From positions 1-64,000 of the forward strand of contig VGXF01000003.1 in assembly GCA_016873435.1 (NCBI GenBank): a DNA stretch of 64,000 bases. Reading direction: 5' to 3'. The notes under the pieces were generated by a model. That model saw nothing but the letters and a program-made list of their open reading frames with translations, had not been told where the DNA came from and made no database searches. Shown piece by piece: positions 56,096 through 64,000 of the stretch. Made by a program: the position numbers and the translations under genes. The stretch's first letter is position 1, and the number at the start of each line of letters is the position of its first letter. This DNA is from Nitrospira sp. (GTDB lineage: Bacteria > Nitrospirota > Nitrospiria > Nitrospirales > Nitrospiraceae).

Positions 56096-57352
56096 ATGGC
56101 GGCCGAACAACCGGTTAAAGCATTGCTTGTGGCGTTGACCAATGACGCGCCGGCCACGGTGTATGTCATCAACCGGCTCAAGCCGGAGTTGCTCTGCATC
56201 TTCGGCCCCGAATCCGCTCAACCCCTCGTTGAGTCGTCCGTGCAGCCGAAGATCGAGCAGATGGTGCGCAAGTGGGATTGGATTGTGACGCCGAATGTGG
56301 CGCGCTTCATGTCATCGTATCAGGCGGTCGCGCGCGCACTACCCGAGATGATGAAAACCTGGGAGGTACAGCCGGGAGAGCTGGTCGTGGATCTGACCGA
56401 CGCCACGCCCGCGATGGCCGCGGCGCTGTCGCTGGCGGCGCTACCCTTCACCTCGCGCGTGGTGGCGATCGGAGACACAGCGGGCCCTGACGATGACCCT
56501 GTTATTCTTGAGGGACGGAGCAGAGCCTGGCTGCAGGGCAATCCGTGGGATACCGCGGCGACCCAATTGCGCCGCGAGGCCTGCGACCATTTCAACCGAG
56601 GTTCCTTCGTAGCGGCGCAGGGGCTGTTCCGTCAAATTGAAGCGCGTGTGAGCGGCGGGCAGAAACCGATGTACCGGGCCTTCGCTGATCTGGCGGAAGG
56701 CTATGGCTTGTGGGAACGATTCCAGTACCGGCAGACGTGGGACAAGCTCAAGACTGCGCACAAGGCGCTGGAGATGGTCTCCGTCTGGGGCGGGCCGGCC
56801 GGGTTGAAAAGCCTGCTGACAGTCGTCAAGCAGAACACTGGGTTTCTGGAAAAACTTGTGCTGGATCCTGGTGCGGTGAAGGAAATGCAGCCGCTGGACC
56901 TGGTCGCGCACGCCCGGCGCCGCGCGGAAGTCGAACACGACTATGAGGCAGCCCTGGTTGCGCTCGTGCGGGCACTGGAAGCCTTTGCGCAGGTTCACCT
57001 GTTCAAATCGTACAACATCAAAACGTGGGATGTGCAGCCGGAGCAATTGCCGGAAGCGTTGCGCGAGACCTGCCGGACCTGCTTCCTAAGCGATCTCGAC
57101 GGAAAATATAAATTGCCGTTACACGATCAGTTCCGCGCGCTGGCCGGACTCGGCAGCCCGGCGGGCCAGGCATATCTGGCACAGTGGCCGAAGATGAAGC
57201 CGTTGCTCGACGCGGCCAACCACGCGGTGCTTGGCCATGGCTTCGAGCCGGTTAAACCGGAACGGTTCCAGCAGCTCCAGGACATTGTCATCAAGCTCAC
57301 GGGCATCAATGACAGCTCGCTGCCGATGTTTCCGGGGATTAATCTTTCGTGA
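56096..57352 (+). CDS. Cas02710-family (Csm6-related) CARF/HEPN-type protein, solitary
   Basis: 418 residues resembling the CRISPR-associated TIGR02710/PF09670 family. The N-terminal CARF-like half has VVDLTDATPAMAAAL (97-111), where usual members read VDxTGGTKxM, followed by GNPWD (148-152). The C-terminal half is helical with EHDYEAALVALVRALEAFAQ (280-299) and NHAVLGHGF (375-383), the place of the HEPN Rx4-6H RNase motif; the Arg appears to be Ala374. Relatives bind cyclic oligoadenylate and cut RNA. No cas10, other cas gene or CRISPR array is in the window. ATG at 56096 is used; the upstream frame looks noncoding. Confidence 0.75.
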   Translation: MAAEQPVKALLVALTNDAPATVYVINRLKPELLCIFGPESAQPLVESSVQPKIEQMVRKWDWIVTPNVARFMSSYQAVARALPEMMKTWEVQPGELVVDLTDATPAMAAALSLAALPFTSRVVAIGDTAGPDDDPVILEGRSRAWLQGNPWDTAATQLRREACDHFNRGSFVAAQGLFRQIEARVSGGQKPMYRAFADLAEGYGLWERFQYRQTWDKLKTAHKALEMVSVWGGPAGLKSLLTVVKQNTGFLEKLVLDPGAVKEMQPLDLVAHARRRAEVEHDYEAALVALVRALEAFAQVHLFKSYNIKTWDVQPEQLPEALRETCRTCFLSDLDGKYKLPLHDQFRALAGLGSPAGQAYLAQWPKMKPLLDAANHAVLGHGFEPVKPERFQQLQDIVIKLTGINDSSLPMFPGINLS

Positions 57353-57411
57353 CGCGTGACACTCGGGCAAGCGAGCGACAGCAAGGTGAAAGAATGAAAA
57401 CACGCGTTTTT
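57348..57411. terminator. Stem-loop with 7-bp repeats and T-run after the Cas02710-like gene
   Basis: CGTGACG and CGTGACA (57348-57361) repeat in sevens at the stop codon. CGCGTG (57353-57358) can pair with CACGCG (57401-57406), which is followed by TTTTT. It may be a terminator of the preceding gene, though the loop is long. Confidence 0.4.
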
Positions 57412-57452
57412 GATAGCGGGATGTCCGGAAACTGGGCAAGGGGATCGCGCGC

Positions 57453-57839
57453 GTGGACGTAAGGATTTTTTATGAAGACACGGATTGCGGTGGCGTGGTG
57501 TACTATGCAAATTATCTAAAGTATTTTGAACGGGCGCGGACGGACTATCTTGAGCAGCGCGGACTCTCGGTGCCGCAACTGGCCAAGGACGGAACAATCT
57601 TCATGGTTATCCGGGCTGAGCTCGACTACAAATCCCCGGCACGACTGGGCGAGACGCTCGCAATCGAGACGACCTTTTCGGACAACGGCAAGGCGGCGTT
57701 CCTGTTTTCGCACGTGATCAGGGAAAAACTCAGTGGGCGCGTGATCGTGGAAGGCTCGGCCACGCTGGTGGTCACGTCGCCGGACAACAAGGTCAAACGG
57801 GCGGATCCGGAGCTGCTCGCGAAGCTAAAGGTCCGCTGA
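57453..57839 (+). CDS. ybgC: YbgC-type acyl-CoA thioesterase
   Basis: 128 residues from GTG at 57453, hot-dog fold. The signature is YEDTDCGGVVYYANYLKYFE with the catalytic Asp; RLGETLAIETTF follows. YbgC hydrolyses short or medium acyl-CoA and is usually linked to the tol-pal genes; these are not in this window. AAGGGG lies upstream of the start. A tiny membrane protein gene follows 13 bases later. Confidence 0.92.
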   Translation: MDVRIFYEDTDCGGVVYYANYLKYFERARTDYLEQRGLSVPQLAKDGTIFMVIRAELDYKSPARLGETLAIETTFSDNGKAAFLFSHVIREKLSGRVIVEGSATLVVTSPDNKVKRADPELLAKLKVR

Positions 57840-57852
57840 AAGGAGACCGGGA

Positions 57853-57969
57853 ATGCCCGAAAAACTCGGAACCTGGCTTGCCATCGCCGCCGTCACCATC
57901 GGCTTCGTCGTCCTCGCCTGGTTGCTGTTTGCGGAAGACAAGAAGGACGGGAAGAAAAACAAAAAATAG
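57853..57969 (+). CDS. Small single-pass membrane protein (38 aa)
   Basis: 38 codons from ATG at 57853. One membrane helix (TWLAIAAVTIGFVVLAWLLF) and a Lys/Asp tail (EDKKDGKKNKK). An AGGAG precedes it. No family recognised. It is probably cotranscribed with ybgC. Confidence 0.55.
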   Translation: MPEKLGTWLAIAAVTIGFVVLAWLLFAEDKKDGKKNKK

Positions 57970-58136
57970 CTTGTCAGCGCAGCGGCAGCTCCAGCTCGCT
58001 CGGCGCCAGGACCGTCAATGCCTGCCAAAAGAGCGGATGTTCTCTGCAAGCAGTGGTTCGAATGAGCCTTGAGAAGCCTACGCTCGGGCCTGTCGGTTGA
58101 CAAGGCTACAACGGGGATGCTGGAATAACGTCTCTG

Positions 58137-58193
58137 GTGAAGCGTCGTTCCTATCTCAGCTTGCGCTGCATGCTTCACGAATAACGAAATACG
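58137..58193. repeat. Inverted element with 7-bp repeats
   Basis: GTGAAGC (58137-58143) and GCTTCAC (58172-58178) are inverted copies. The right arm continues ACGAATA, ACGAAAT, ACGC in sevens. It lies in the gap before the 75-aa gene. Confidence 0.5.
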
Positions 58194-58210
58194 CGAGGGA
58201 GGCCGAAACC

Positions 58211-58438
58211 ATGGATATGTTTGGGAAGGTCGGGCTGGTCGAAATTCCAATCTTGATCGCTCCGGATCAGAAGGCCTGGCTGGATAAAATGATCAAGGAA
58301 GGCAGAATCGCCGTGCCGCCCGGCGGAACGCTCGAAAAGGGTTCGCTTTATTCGATGTTCATCCGCATGCTGTTGCACAATGCCATGGAGGAGCAGCGGC
58401 GGCAGGAAGCGCTGGAAGCGGACGACGACGACGAATAG
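58211..58438 (+). CDS. Hypothetical protein (75 aa)
   Basis: 75 residues from ATG at 58211, with GGGAGG upstream. The middle is helical (ILIAPDQKAWLDKMIKEGRI), and SLYSMFIRMLLHNAMEEQRR follows, ending in an acidic tail (EADDDDE). No membrane helix. It resembles no family I know. The frame and ribosome-binding site look real. It is convergent with hemL, 28 bases apart. Confidence 0.6.
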   Translation: MDMFGKVGLVEIPILIAPDQKAWLDKMIKEGRIAVPPGGTLEKGSLYSMFIRMLLHNAMEEQRRQEALEADDDDE

Positions 58439-58466
58439 ATACGGGTGTAGTGGGCGAGCTGAGCCG

Positions 58467-59750
58467 CTAGAGAGTTTTAAAAACCAAGTGGGCCGCGGCG
58501 ACCGTTTTTTTAATATCAGCATCGCTGTGGGCAGTCGAGAGAAACGCCGCTTCAAATTGTGACGGGGCGAAATACACCCCCCGCTCCAGCATGCCTTGGA
58601 AAAACTTCGCGTAGCGCTGCGTGTCAGAGGTTTTTGCCGACGCGTAGTCCGTCACCGGACTGCTTGTAAAAAATCCGGTCAGCATCGAGCCCACACGCGT
58701 TTGCGTGAGCGGCACGCCGGCCTGCTTGGCCGCTTTACCGAGGCCATCGGCCAGCGCCGCTGATTTCGCCTCCAGTTTTTTGTACACGCTGGAAGCCTTC
58801 AGCGCCTTGAGCGTTTCAAGGCCTGCCGTCACCGCGAGCGGATTGCCCGAGAGTGTCCCCGCCTGATAGACCGGCCCGGCCGGCGCAATCATCTGCATGA
58901 TCTCGCGCCTGCCTCCGTAGGCGCCGATTGGAAGGCCCCCGCCAATGATTTTCCCCAAGCAGGTGAGATCCGGCATCACGCCAAAAAGTGTCTGCGCCCC
59001 GCCGTAATGGACGCGGAAGCCGGTCATGACCTCGTCAAAAATTAGCAGCGCGCCGCAGGCACGCGTGAGTTCGCGGAGCTCCGGCAGGAGCTCCGGATGC
59101 GGGGGCACGACGCCCATGTTGCCCCCGACCGGCTCGACGATGATGCAGGCCAGGTCCTTCGCGTTGGCCTCGACCAGAGCTTTGACAGCGCGCACATCAT
59201 TGTAGGGAGCGGTCAGCGTGTGCTTGGCAAAGTCGGCTGGCACACCGGGCGAATCGGGTAGCCCGAGGGTGGCCACACCGGAGCCGGCCTTAGTCAATAA
59301 ATAGTCACTGTGCCCGTGGTAGCAGCCGTCAAATTTGATGATCTTGTCGCGCTTCGTGTAGCCGCGTGCGAGGCGAATCGCGCTCATGACCGCTTCCGTG
59401 CCGGAACTCACGAACCGCACCTGTTCCATGGACGGCACGGCCGCGCTGATCATTTTTGCGAGGCGGACTTCCAATTCGGTCGGCGCGCCGTAGCTCGTGC
59501 CGCGCGTCGCGGCCCTCTGAATCGCCTTGATCACCGCCCCCGGCGCGTGGCCCAGAATCATCGGCCCCCAGGAATGGACATAGTCGATGAATTTATTGCC
59601 GTCTGTGTCCCATAGGTAGGCGCCTTTGGCTTTTGAAATGAACAGGGGCTGGCCGCCCACGGATTTGAAGGCGCGGACCGGGCTGTTCACCCCGCCAGGA
59701 ATGTAACGTTGTGCCTCAGCAAAGAGCCGTTGTGATTTCGTGGTGTTCAT
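58467..59750 (-). CDS. hemL: Glutamate-1-semialdehyde 2,1-aminomutase
   Basis: 427 residues, a PLP enzyme of class III aminotransferase fold. Features are [47 protein letters not shown], and [16 protein letters not shown] holding the PLP lysine. It converts glutamate-1-semialdehyde to 5-aminolevulinate in tetrapyrrole synthesis (C5 pathway). ATG at 59750 ([10 protein letters not shown]) is preferred to an upstream TTG. It stands alone on the minus strand. Confidence 0.97.
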   Translation of the reverse strand: MNTTKSQRLFAEAQRYIPGGVNSPVRAFKSVGGQPLFISKAKGAYLWDTDGNKFIDYVHSWGPMILGHAPGAVIKAIQRAATRGTSYGAPTELEVRLAKMISAAVPSMEQVRFVSSGTEAVMSAIRLARGYTKRDKIIKFDGCYHGHSDYLLTKAGSGVATLGLPDSPGVPADFAKHTLTAPYNDVRAVKALVEANAKDLACIIVEPVGGNMGVVPPHPELLPELRELTRACGALLIFDEVMTGFRVHYGGAQTLFGVMPDLTCLGKIIGGGLPIGAYGGRREIMQMIAPAGPVYQAGTLSGNPLAVTAGLETLKALKASSVYKKLEAKSAALADGLGKAAKQAGVPLTQTRVGSMLTGFFTSSPVTDYASAKTSDTQRYAKFFQGMLERGVYFAPSQFEAAFLSTAHSDADIKKTVAAAHLVFKTL

Positions 59751-59870
59751 GACCAATGGCGCATAGCTGGGAGCTCAAAACGAAACGAGATGCACCGTAT
59801 CACGCAGCGCGGCAGACGGTCAACGCACGTAGGTGGCGACGGTGCCAATGGTTTGTTAGAATGCGAGTCT

Positions 59871-60446
59871 ATGCGTTCGTTCGTCTCCTCCGTCGGTTCG
59901 CCCCAGCGATGGCTAGCCGGGCCGCTTGTCATCCTGCTCGCGCTCGTGGCAGCTGACGCTGGGGCGCAGGTCGGCCAGATCGCGCACGATCCGACCGACA
60001 TGCTCGACAAATATCTGGAGCTCGACATCAAAGGCGTGCGCCTGGACCCGATGTCCCAGGAAGCACTGGCATCCTACACCGTCTGGAAGAGCGAGCCGGC
60101 CTGGGGGCAAACCGTCGTTGTGACGGACTACGCCGTCATCAACGATCTCAAGCAGTGGACCATCATCAGTCTCTCCGAGGTAGTGATCCCCGTCGAATAC
60201 AAGGTGCTCGGGTCCGTCTCCTGGGAAACGGCCGTATTTTTCGCTGAGCCGCGCACCGAACGGGTCGGCTTCCGCATCAAGATCGTGGGCGACCGCTGGC
60301 GGATCGCCGAGCCGATCCTGCCGCCGCACATCGGCCAGAAACGTATGATCAATTACGTCCGGCAGGCCGTTCTGGACGAGCAGGAACCGACCGAGGCCGC
60401 CACGCTCAAAGTATTGCTGGGGGATTTGAAGAAGGCAAAACCGTGA
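59871..60446 (+). CDS. Secreted hypothetical protein (191 aa)
   Basis: 191 residues. A signal peptide (PLVILLALVAADAGAQ) is cut probably after GAQ. The mature protein is beta-rich with TVWKSEPAWGQTVVVTDYAV, KVLGSVSWETAVFFAEP and RWRIAEPILPPHIG. No family recognised. Its stop overlaps the gph GTG in GTGA, so both are coupled. ATG at 59871 is favoured by the signal peptide. Confidence 0.7.
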   Translation: MRSFVSSVGSPQRWLAGPLVILLALVAADAGAQVGQIAHDPTDMLDKYLELDIKGVRLDPMSQEALASYTVWKSEPAWGQTVVVTDYAVINDLKQWTIISLSEVVIPVEYKVLGSVSWETAVFFAEPRTERVGFRIKIVGDRWRIAEPILPPHIGQKRMINYVRQAVLDEQEPTEAATLKVLLGDLKKAKP

Positions 60447-61105
60447 AGGACCGGCATCCGCGCAAACAGCCCGTCGAGCTGCTGATCTTCGATCTGGACG
60501 GGACGCTCATCGAATCAAAGTGGGACATCGCTGCCTGCGTGAATCTGACGCTGGCCGAGCTGGGGCTGCCGCTGCGCGCGCAGGAGGAAATTTTTGGTTT
60601 CGTCGGCGACGGCATCAAGCGGCTGCTCAAGTCGGCTGCCGGCGAGGGCAACCACGCGCGGTATGAAGACGCGCTGCGCGTTTTCCGCAGACACTATCTG
60701 ATACACTGCCTGGACCGCACGCGCTGGTATCCCGGTATCGAATCCATGCTCACGCACTTTTCGCGCAAGCACAAAGCCGTGGCGACGAACAAGTCCATCG
60801 AATACACGCGCGTGATCCTGAACGGACTCGGCAACCACCACTTCGCCCATGTCGTGGGCGGGGATGACGGGTTCGGCCTGAAGCCGGAGCCGGGCATGCT
60901 GCTGGCCGTCATGGACAAATTGGGCGTGTCGAAAGATAAGACGGTCCTGATCGGCGACAGCACCAACGATATCAATGGAGGCCACAATGCCGGCATCCGC
61001 GTCTGCGCGGTCGGCTATGGCATGGGCGATCGGAAGAAAATGACCGCCTGCGGGCCCGACTGGTTCGTCGAAACGCCCGAGGAACTGATGGAGGTGTTTG
61101 TCTAA
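60443..61105 (+). CDS. gph: HAD phosphatase, phosphoglycolate phosphatase-like
   Basis: 220 residues from GTG at 60443. HAD motifs are IFDLDGTLIES, ATNKS, LKPEPGM and VLIGDSTNDINGG. The cap is the alpha-helical type of Gph. The likely role is removal of phosphoglycolate formed from oxidised DNA ends or carbon fixation; the assignment is by similarity of motifs. It overlaps the upstream gene by four bases, and its stop shares one base with the next ATG (TAATG). Confidence 0.85.
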   Translation: MKDRHPRKQPVELLIFDLDGTLIESKWDIAACVNLTLAELGLPLRAQEEIFGFVGDGIKRLLKSAAGEGNHARYEDALRVFRRHYLIHCLDRTRWYPGIESMLTHFSRKHKAVATNKSIEYTRVILNGLGNHHFAHVVGGDDGFGLKPEPGMLLAVMDKLGVSKDKTVLIGDSTNDINGGHNAGIRVCAVGYGMGDRKKMTACGPDWFVETPEELMEVFV

Positions 61106-62637
61106 TGATCAGAAAGTTAAGGCTGAGGTCGAGGGCACGGGCGGCCGCGCTGGGGGGATTTGTTCTTGTTATCTTCAGCCTTAGCCCCAACCTTGACTTG
61201 AACGCCCAGGCCGTTCAAGAGAATGGCCTGGCAGGCCGCGTCATCGAGCACAGGCTGGCCAATGGCCTCACCCTCTTAATGGTCGAGCGTCATCAGGCGC
61301 CGATCGTCTCCATCAACGTCACGTTCGGTGTCGGCGGCATTAACGAGCTCACGGGCGCTACCGGGATCGCGCATTTGTACGAGCACATGGCGTTCAAAGG
61401 CACGCAGACGATCGGCACGAAGGACTACACGCAGGAAAAGCCGTTGCTCGACGAATTGGACCGGCTCAACGCTGAGATCGAGAGGCGGCGTGCGGCGGGC
61501 GCCACGGCGGGCGCATTGCAACCGCTGCAACAGGCGTTCACAGCAGTACAGGAACGGGCCGATCAACTGGTCATCGGCAACGAGATGTCGCAACTCTACC
61601 AGCGGCATGGCGCAGTCGGGCTGAATGCCTCCACCGGCAAGGACGTCACCCGCTACGTCATTGCACTGCCGGCCAACCGCCTGCCGCTATGGGCGGCCAT
61701 CGAATCGGACCGCATGGCCCGTCCGGTGCTACGTGAGTTTTACAAGGAACGCGCCGTCGTCATGGAGGAGCGGCGCCTCAGGACCGACGACAGCCCCAAC
61801 GGCCTGCTCTACGAAGCCTTCGCCGCCGCCGCGTTCCAGGCCCATCCCTACGGCTTTCCAACGATCGGCTGGGCCTCGGACATTCAGGCGCTGACGCCAC
61901 CTCAAACAGAGCAATTTTTTCGCACCTTTTATGGACCAGCGAACGCGACCATCGCCATCGTGGGCGACATCGATCCGACAGAAACCATCGCCTTGATCGA
62001 GCGCACGTTCGGGCTTATTCCGGCCGTGCCCCCGCCCCCGCCGGTCATCACGGCTGAGCCGACGCAGCGCGGCGAGCGGCGCGTGGAGGTGGAGTTCGAC
62101 GCTGAGCCGATCGTGTTAATCGGCTGGCACAAGCCGGCGCTGAGCCATCCCGACGATTTCATTTTCGATGTCCTGGAATCGGTGCTAGCCGACGGCGTCA
62201 CGTCCCGGCTCTACCATCGGCTCGTCCGCGAGAAGCGCGTGGCCACGGCCGTCAGCGCAGATGGCGGGTTCCCCGGCGTGATCGCGCCCAACCTCTTCAT
62301 CGTCAGTGCGGTGCCGCTGGCGCCCCATACGACGGCCGAGATCGAAGCGGCGGTCTACGAGGAGATCGAACGGCTCAAAACCGAGCCGGTGGCGGCGAAG
62401 GAACTGGAAAAGGTGCTGAACAATCTGGACGCCAACCTCGTGCGCGCGCTTCGCTCCAACGGTGGCCTCGCGGGGCAACTGGCCTATTTCCAGACGGTCG
62501 CGAAGGACTGGCGCTACGTGCTCAAGGCGCGCGAGCGGATTGCCGCCGTGACACCGGCGGACATTCAGCGTACGGCAAAGACCTGGTTCACTAGGAACAA
62601 CCGCACGGTGGCGACACTGGTCCGAACGAGAAAATGA
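61105..62637 (+). CDS. M16 family zinc peptidase, catalytic subunit (M16-A)
   Basis: 510 residues. The inverse zinc motif is HLYEH (HxxEH) in GIAHLYEHMAFKGT, with the distant Glu in EERRLRTDDSPNGL. A signal peptide at the N-terminus ends near LNAQA. The C-terminal half lacks the zinc site, as usual for M16. It cleaves small unfolded proteins or peptides in the periplasm. The signal-peptide DNA (61114-61199) coincides with a 6-bp-repeat inverted element. It is coupled with gph and with M16-B. Confidence 0.92.
   Translation: MIRKLRLRSRARAAALGGFVLVIFSLSPNLDLNAQAVQENGLAGRVIEHRLANGLTLLMVERHQAPIVSINVTFGVGGINELTGATGIAHLYEHMAFKGTQTIGTKDYTQEKPLLDELDRLNAEIERRRAAGATAGALQPLQQAFTAVQERADQLVIGNEMSQLYQRHGAVGLNASTGKDVTRYVIALPANRLPLWAAIESDRMARPVLREFYKERAVVMEERRLRTDDSPNGLLYEAFAAAAFQAHPYGFPTIGWASDIQALTPPQTEQFFRTFYGPANATIAIVGDIDPTETIALIERTFGLIPAVPPPPPVITAEPTQRGERRVEVEFDAEPIVLIGWHKPALSHPDDFIFDVLESVLADGVTSRLYHRLVREKRVATAVSADGGFPGVIAPNLFIVSAVPLAPHTTAEIEAAVYEEIERLKTEPVAAKELEKVLNNLDANLVRALRSNGGLAGQLAYFQTVAKDWRYVLKARERIAAVTPADIQRTAKTWFTRNNRTVATLVRTRK
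61114..61199. repeat. Inverted element with 6-bp repeats in the M16-A signal-peptide codons
   Basis: AAGTTAAGGCTGAGGTCGAGG (61114-61134, written AAGTTA, AGGCTG, AGGTCG) faces CCTTAGCCCCAACCTTGACTT (61179-61199). About 16 of 21 pair, and all mismatches are transitions. The unit is the same as in the element at 24554. Confidence 0.55.
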
Positions 62638-64000
62638 TGCAAGATCAAGCCAGAACAATGAACGAAATAACAGGTACGGGCAGCATGAAGATGGAAACGC
62701 TCACAACCGATAGTCGGGTCCGATGCGAACAGCGGCCGCCGACACATTCATCATTCGTCGTTCATGCGCCATCGTTCGGGCGCCGGTTTGTGCTCGCTGC
62801 GTGGCTGAGCGCGGCGGTGATGATGACGGGCTGCGTCTTGCCGGCAGCTCAGGCGCCCGGTGACGGCGATCCGCGCACGATGCAGTTTGCCCCAGTGACT
62901 TTCACGCCGCCGGAGCCTGAGCGCCTTGTCCTGGATAATGGCCTCGTCATCTATCTGCTGGAGGACCATGCGCTGCCGCTGGTCACGATCACAGCGACGA
63001 TCCGGACCGGTGCCTGGATGGACCCGTCCGATAAAATCGGCCTGGCAGGAATTGCCGGCGCGACGATGCGCACAGGCGGCACGAAAACCCTGTCCGCAGC
63101 CGCGCTGGATGAAGAGCTTGAGCACATGGCCGCGACGATCTCCACCGGCATCGGCACGGAGTCGGGCTCTGCGATGCTGGACGTGCTAGTCAAGGATCTG
63201 CCGCGTGGGGTGCGCCTCTTCGCTGATGTGCTGCAGGCGCCGGCCTTCGATCCGGCGCGGGTCGAACTGGCCAAACTCCAGACTATCGAGGGGATCCGCC
63301 GCCGCCAGGACCAGCCCCAGTCCATCGCCGGGCGCGAGTTCGCCAAGCTACTCTACGGATCGGACCATCCCTATGCGAGAGAAAGCACCGTCGCATCCGT
63401 CTCGAAAATCACCCGCGACGATCTGATCGCCTTCCACGCGAAGACCATCCATCCCAACGGCCTCATTCTGGGTGTCACGGGTGATTTTGACAAAACGGCG
63501 ATGCTCGTGCTGTTGAGAGAAATGTTCGGGAAATGGAAGCCGGGCAGTGTTTCGAACATCGCCTTCCCATCCCCAAGCGTAGACCCCGCGCGCGCTGATC
63601 AAACCGTCGTGCGGTTTGTCGGCAAGCGCACGTCACAGACGCATCTGCGTGTCGGGCATCTATCCATCAAAGAGGACGACCCCGACTATCCGGCGCTGGT
63701 CGTGCTCAATGATATTCTCGGTGGGAGCTCATTCCGCAGCCGCCTGTTTAACGATATCCGCACGAAGCGCGGGCTGGCCTACTCGGTCGGCAGCTCGTTG
63801 CGTATCGGCATGCGCGAGCGGGGCGTGTGGGCCATGCGGGCGGAAACGAAGGTGGAGTCCACGCAGGAAGCGATCGGCCGCTTTGCCGCTAACGTGGAGC
63901 GGCTGCGGACGGAGCCGGTAACCGATGAGGAGCTGGCCGAGGCTAAGGACGCCTTCGTGAACTCTTTTGTGTTTTCTTATTCGAGCGCCTCGGCAATTGT
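62634..64000 (+). CDS. M16 family peptidase homologue, non-catalytic subunit (M16-B), 3' truncated
   Basis: The frame is open from ATG at 62634 (overlapping the M16-A stop in ATGA) to the window end. A lipobox MMTGC follows a hydrophobic stretch near residue 70; a later ATG at 62685 is possible. The family domain is VLDNGLVIYLLEDHALPLVT. At the zinc-site position it reads GLAGIAGATMRTGG, so HxxEH is missing, while the R/Y pair of non-catalytic subunits is present (SRLFNDIRTKRGLAYSVGS). It probably pairs with M16-A as a heterodimer, like the alpha/beta subunits of processing peptidases. Truncated at the window edge. Confidence 0.88.
   Translation, partial: MMQDQARTMNEITGTGSMKMETLTTDSRVRCEQRPPTHSSFVVHAPSFGRRFVLAAWLSAAVMMTGCVLPAAQAPGDGDPRTMQFAPVTFTPPEPERLVLDNGLVIYLLEDHALPLVTITATIRTGAWMDPSDKIGLAGIAGATMRTGGTKTLSAAALDEELEHMAATISTGIGTESGSAMLDVLVKDLPRGVRLFADVLQAPAFDPARVELAKLQTIEGIRRRQDQPQSIAGREFAKLLYGSDHPYARESTVASVSKITRDDLIAFHAKTIHPNGLILGVTGDFDKTAMLVLLREMFGKWKPGSVSNIAFPSPSVDPARADQTVVRFVGKRTSQTHLRVGHLSIKEDDPDYPALVVLNDILGGSSFRSRLFNDIRTKRGLAYSVGSSLRIGMRERGVWAMRAETKVESTQEAIGRFAANVERLRTEPVTDEELAEAKDAFVNSFVFSYSSASAI
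62637..62779. repeat. Inverted element with 7-bp repeats in the M16-B N-terminal codons
   Basis: Right arm: CATTCAT, CATTCGT, CGTTCAT, GCGCCAT, CGTTCGG from 62745. ATGAACG (62658-62664) and CGTTCAT (62759-62765) pair exactly; the rest of the left arm is weaker. It shares the CATTCGT unit with 21862, 41644 and 46016. It makes up most of the M16-B pre-signal region. Confidence 0.5.

Noticed and set aside
55700-56221. 173-codon minus-strand frame over the gap before the Cas02710-like gene
   Set aside because: It overlaps gmhA and the Cas02710-like gene on the other strand and has no plausible domain.

Overview
The window looks like a core chromosomal segment of a Gram-negative, GC-rich bacterium with an outer membrane. 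My best guess is a member of the Nitrospirota (Nitrospira-like). This rests on overall gene content and an impression of sequence style, not on a marker I could search. Evidence for the cell type is an RND efflux system with an outer-membrane factor, several lipoprotein signals, ADP-heptose (LPS core) genes, MurJ and MtgA. About 65 genes are supported, and no rRNA, ordinary tRNA, CRISPR array, prophage or transposase was seen.

Layout. 0-3.7 kb: a truncated AhpD-like gene, a ParB-fold/pterin dehydratase pair, a long palindromic intergenic repeat, the tmRNA gene ssrA, and small unknowns. 3.8-9.6 kb: a translationally coupled tripartite RND efflux operon. 9.8-10.9 kb: smpB (partner of ssrA) and dciA-like DUF721. 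10.9-19.1 kb: dnaA-dnaN-gyrB-gyrA on the minus strand, with a putative oriC (DnaA boxes, AT-rich) at 19.07-19.42 kb. 19.4-21.8 kb: a three-gene DsrE/F/H-like cluster and hisS. 22-31.5 kb: a tandem ThyX-like protein, a TPR protein, a MEKHLA-domain protein, an MFS exporter, ettA, a serine hydrolase and an AsmA-like protein. 31.5-36.3 kb: leuCD, selO and xth. 36.5-39.2 kb: small accessory genes (zinc-ribbon regulator, TPR lipoprotein, secreted nuclease, Sel1/Hcp-like protein) and an apparently frameshifted lipoprotein gene. 39.4-46.1 kb: murJ, ogt, dtd, a type 2 asparaginase, a VOC protein, mtgA and engB. 46.1-55.7 kb: two PpiC-type folding factors coupled to mfd, rfaE2, two tiny genes, dinB, sprT-like, a deoxyhypusine-synthase-like gene and gmhA. 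56.1-64 kb: a solitary Cas02710-like CARF/HEPN-type protein, ybgC, hemL, gph and a pair of M16 peptidases, the second running off the end.

Functional links. ssrA and smpB supply trans-translation. dnaA, dnaN, gyrBA and dciA surround the origin. gmhA and rfaE2 belong to the ADP-heptose pathway. mfd, dinB, the SprT-like protein, xth and ogt form a loose repair theme. M16-A has the HxxEH zinc site and M16-B lacks it, so they probably form a heterodimer.

The two most unusual signals are the Cas02710-family protein with no CRISPR locus in view and an altered HEPN motif, and a set of about fifteen short inverted elements. In the best of these elements both arms are built from 6-, 7- or 8-bp repeats. 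They lie mainly between genes, but some run into coding sequence (ogt and both M16 signal peptides).
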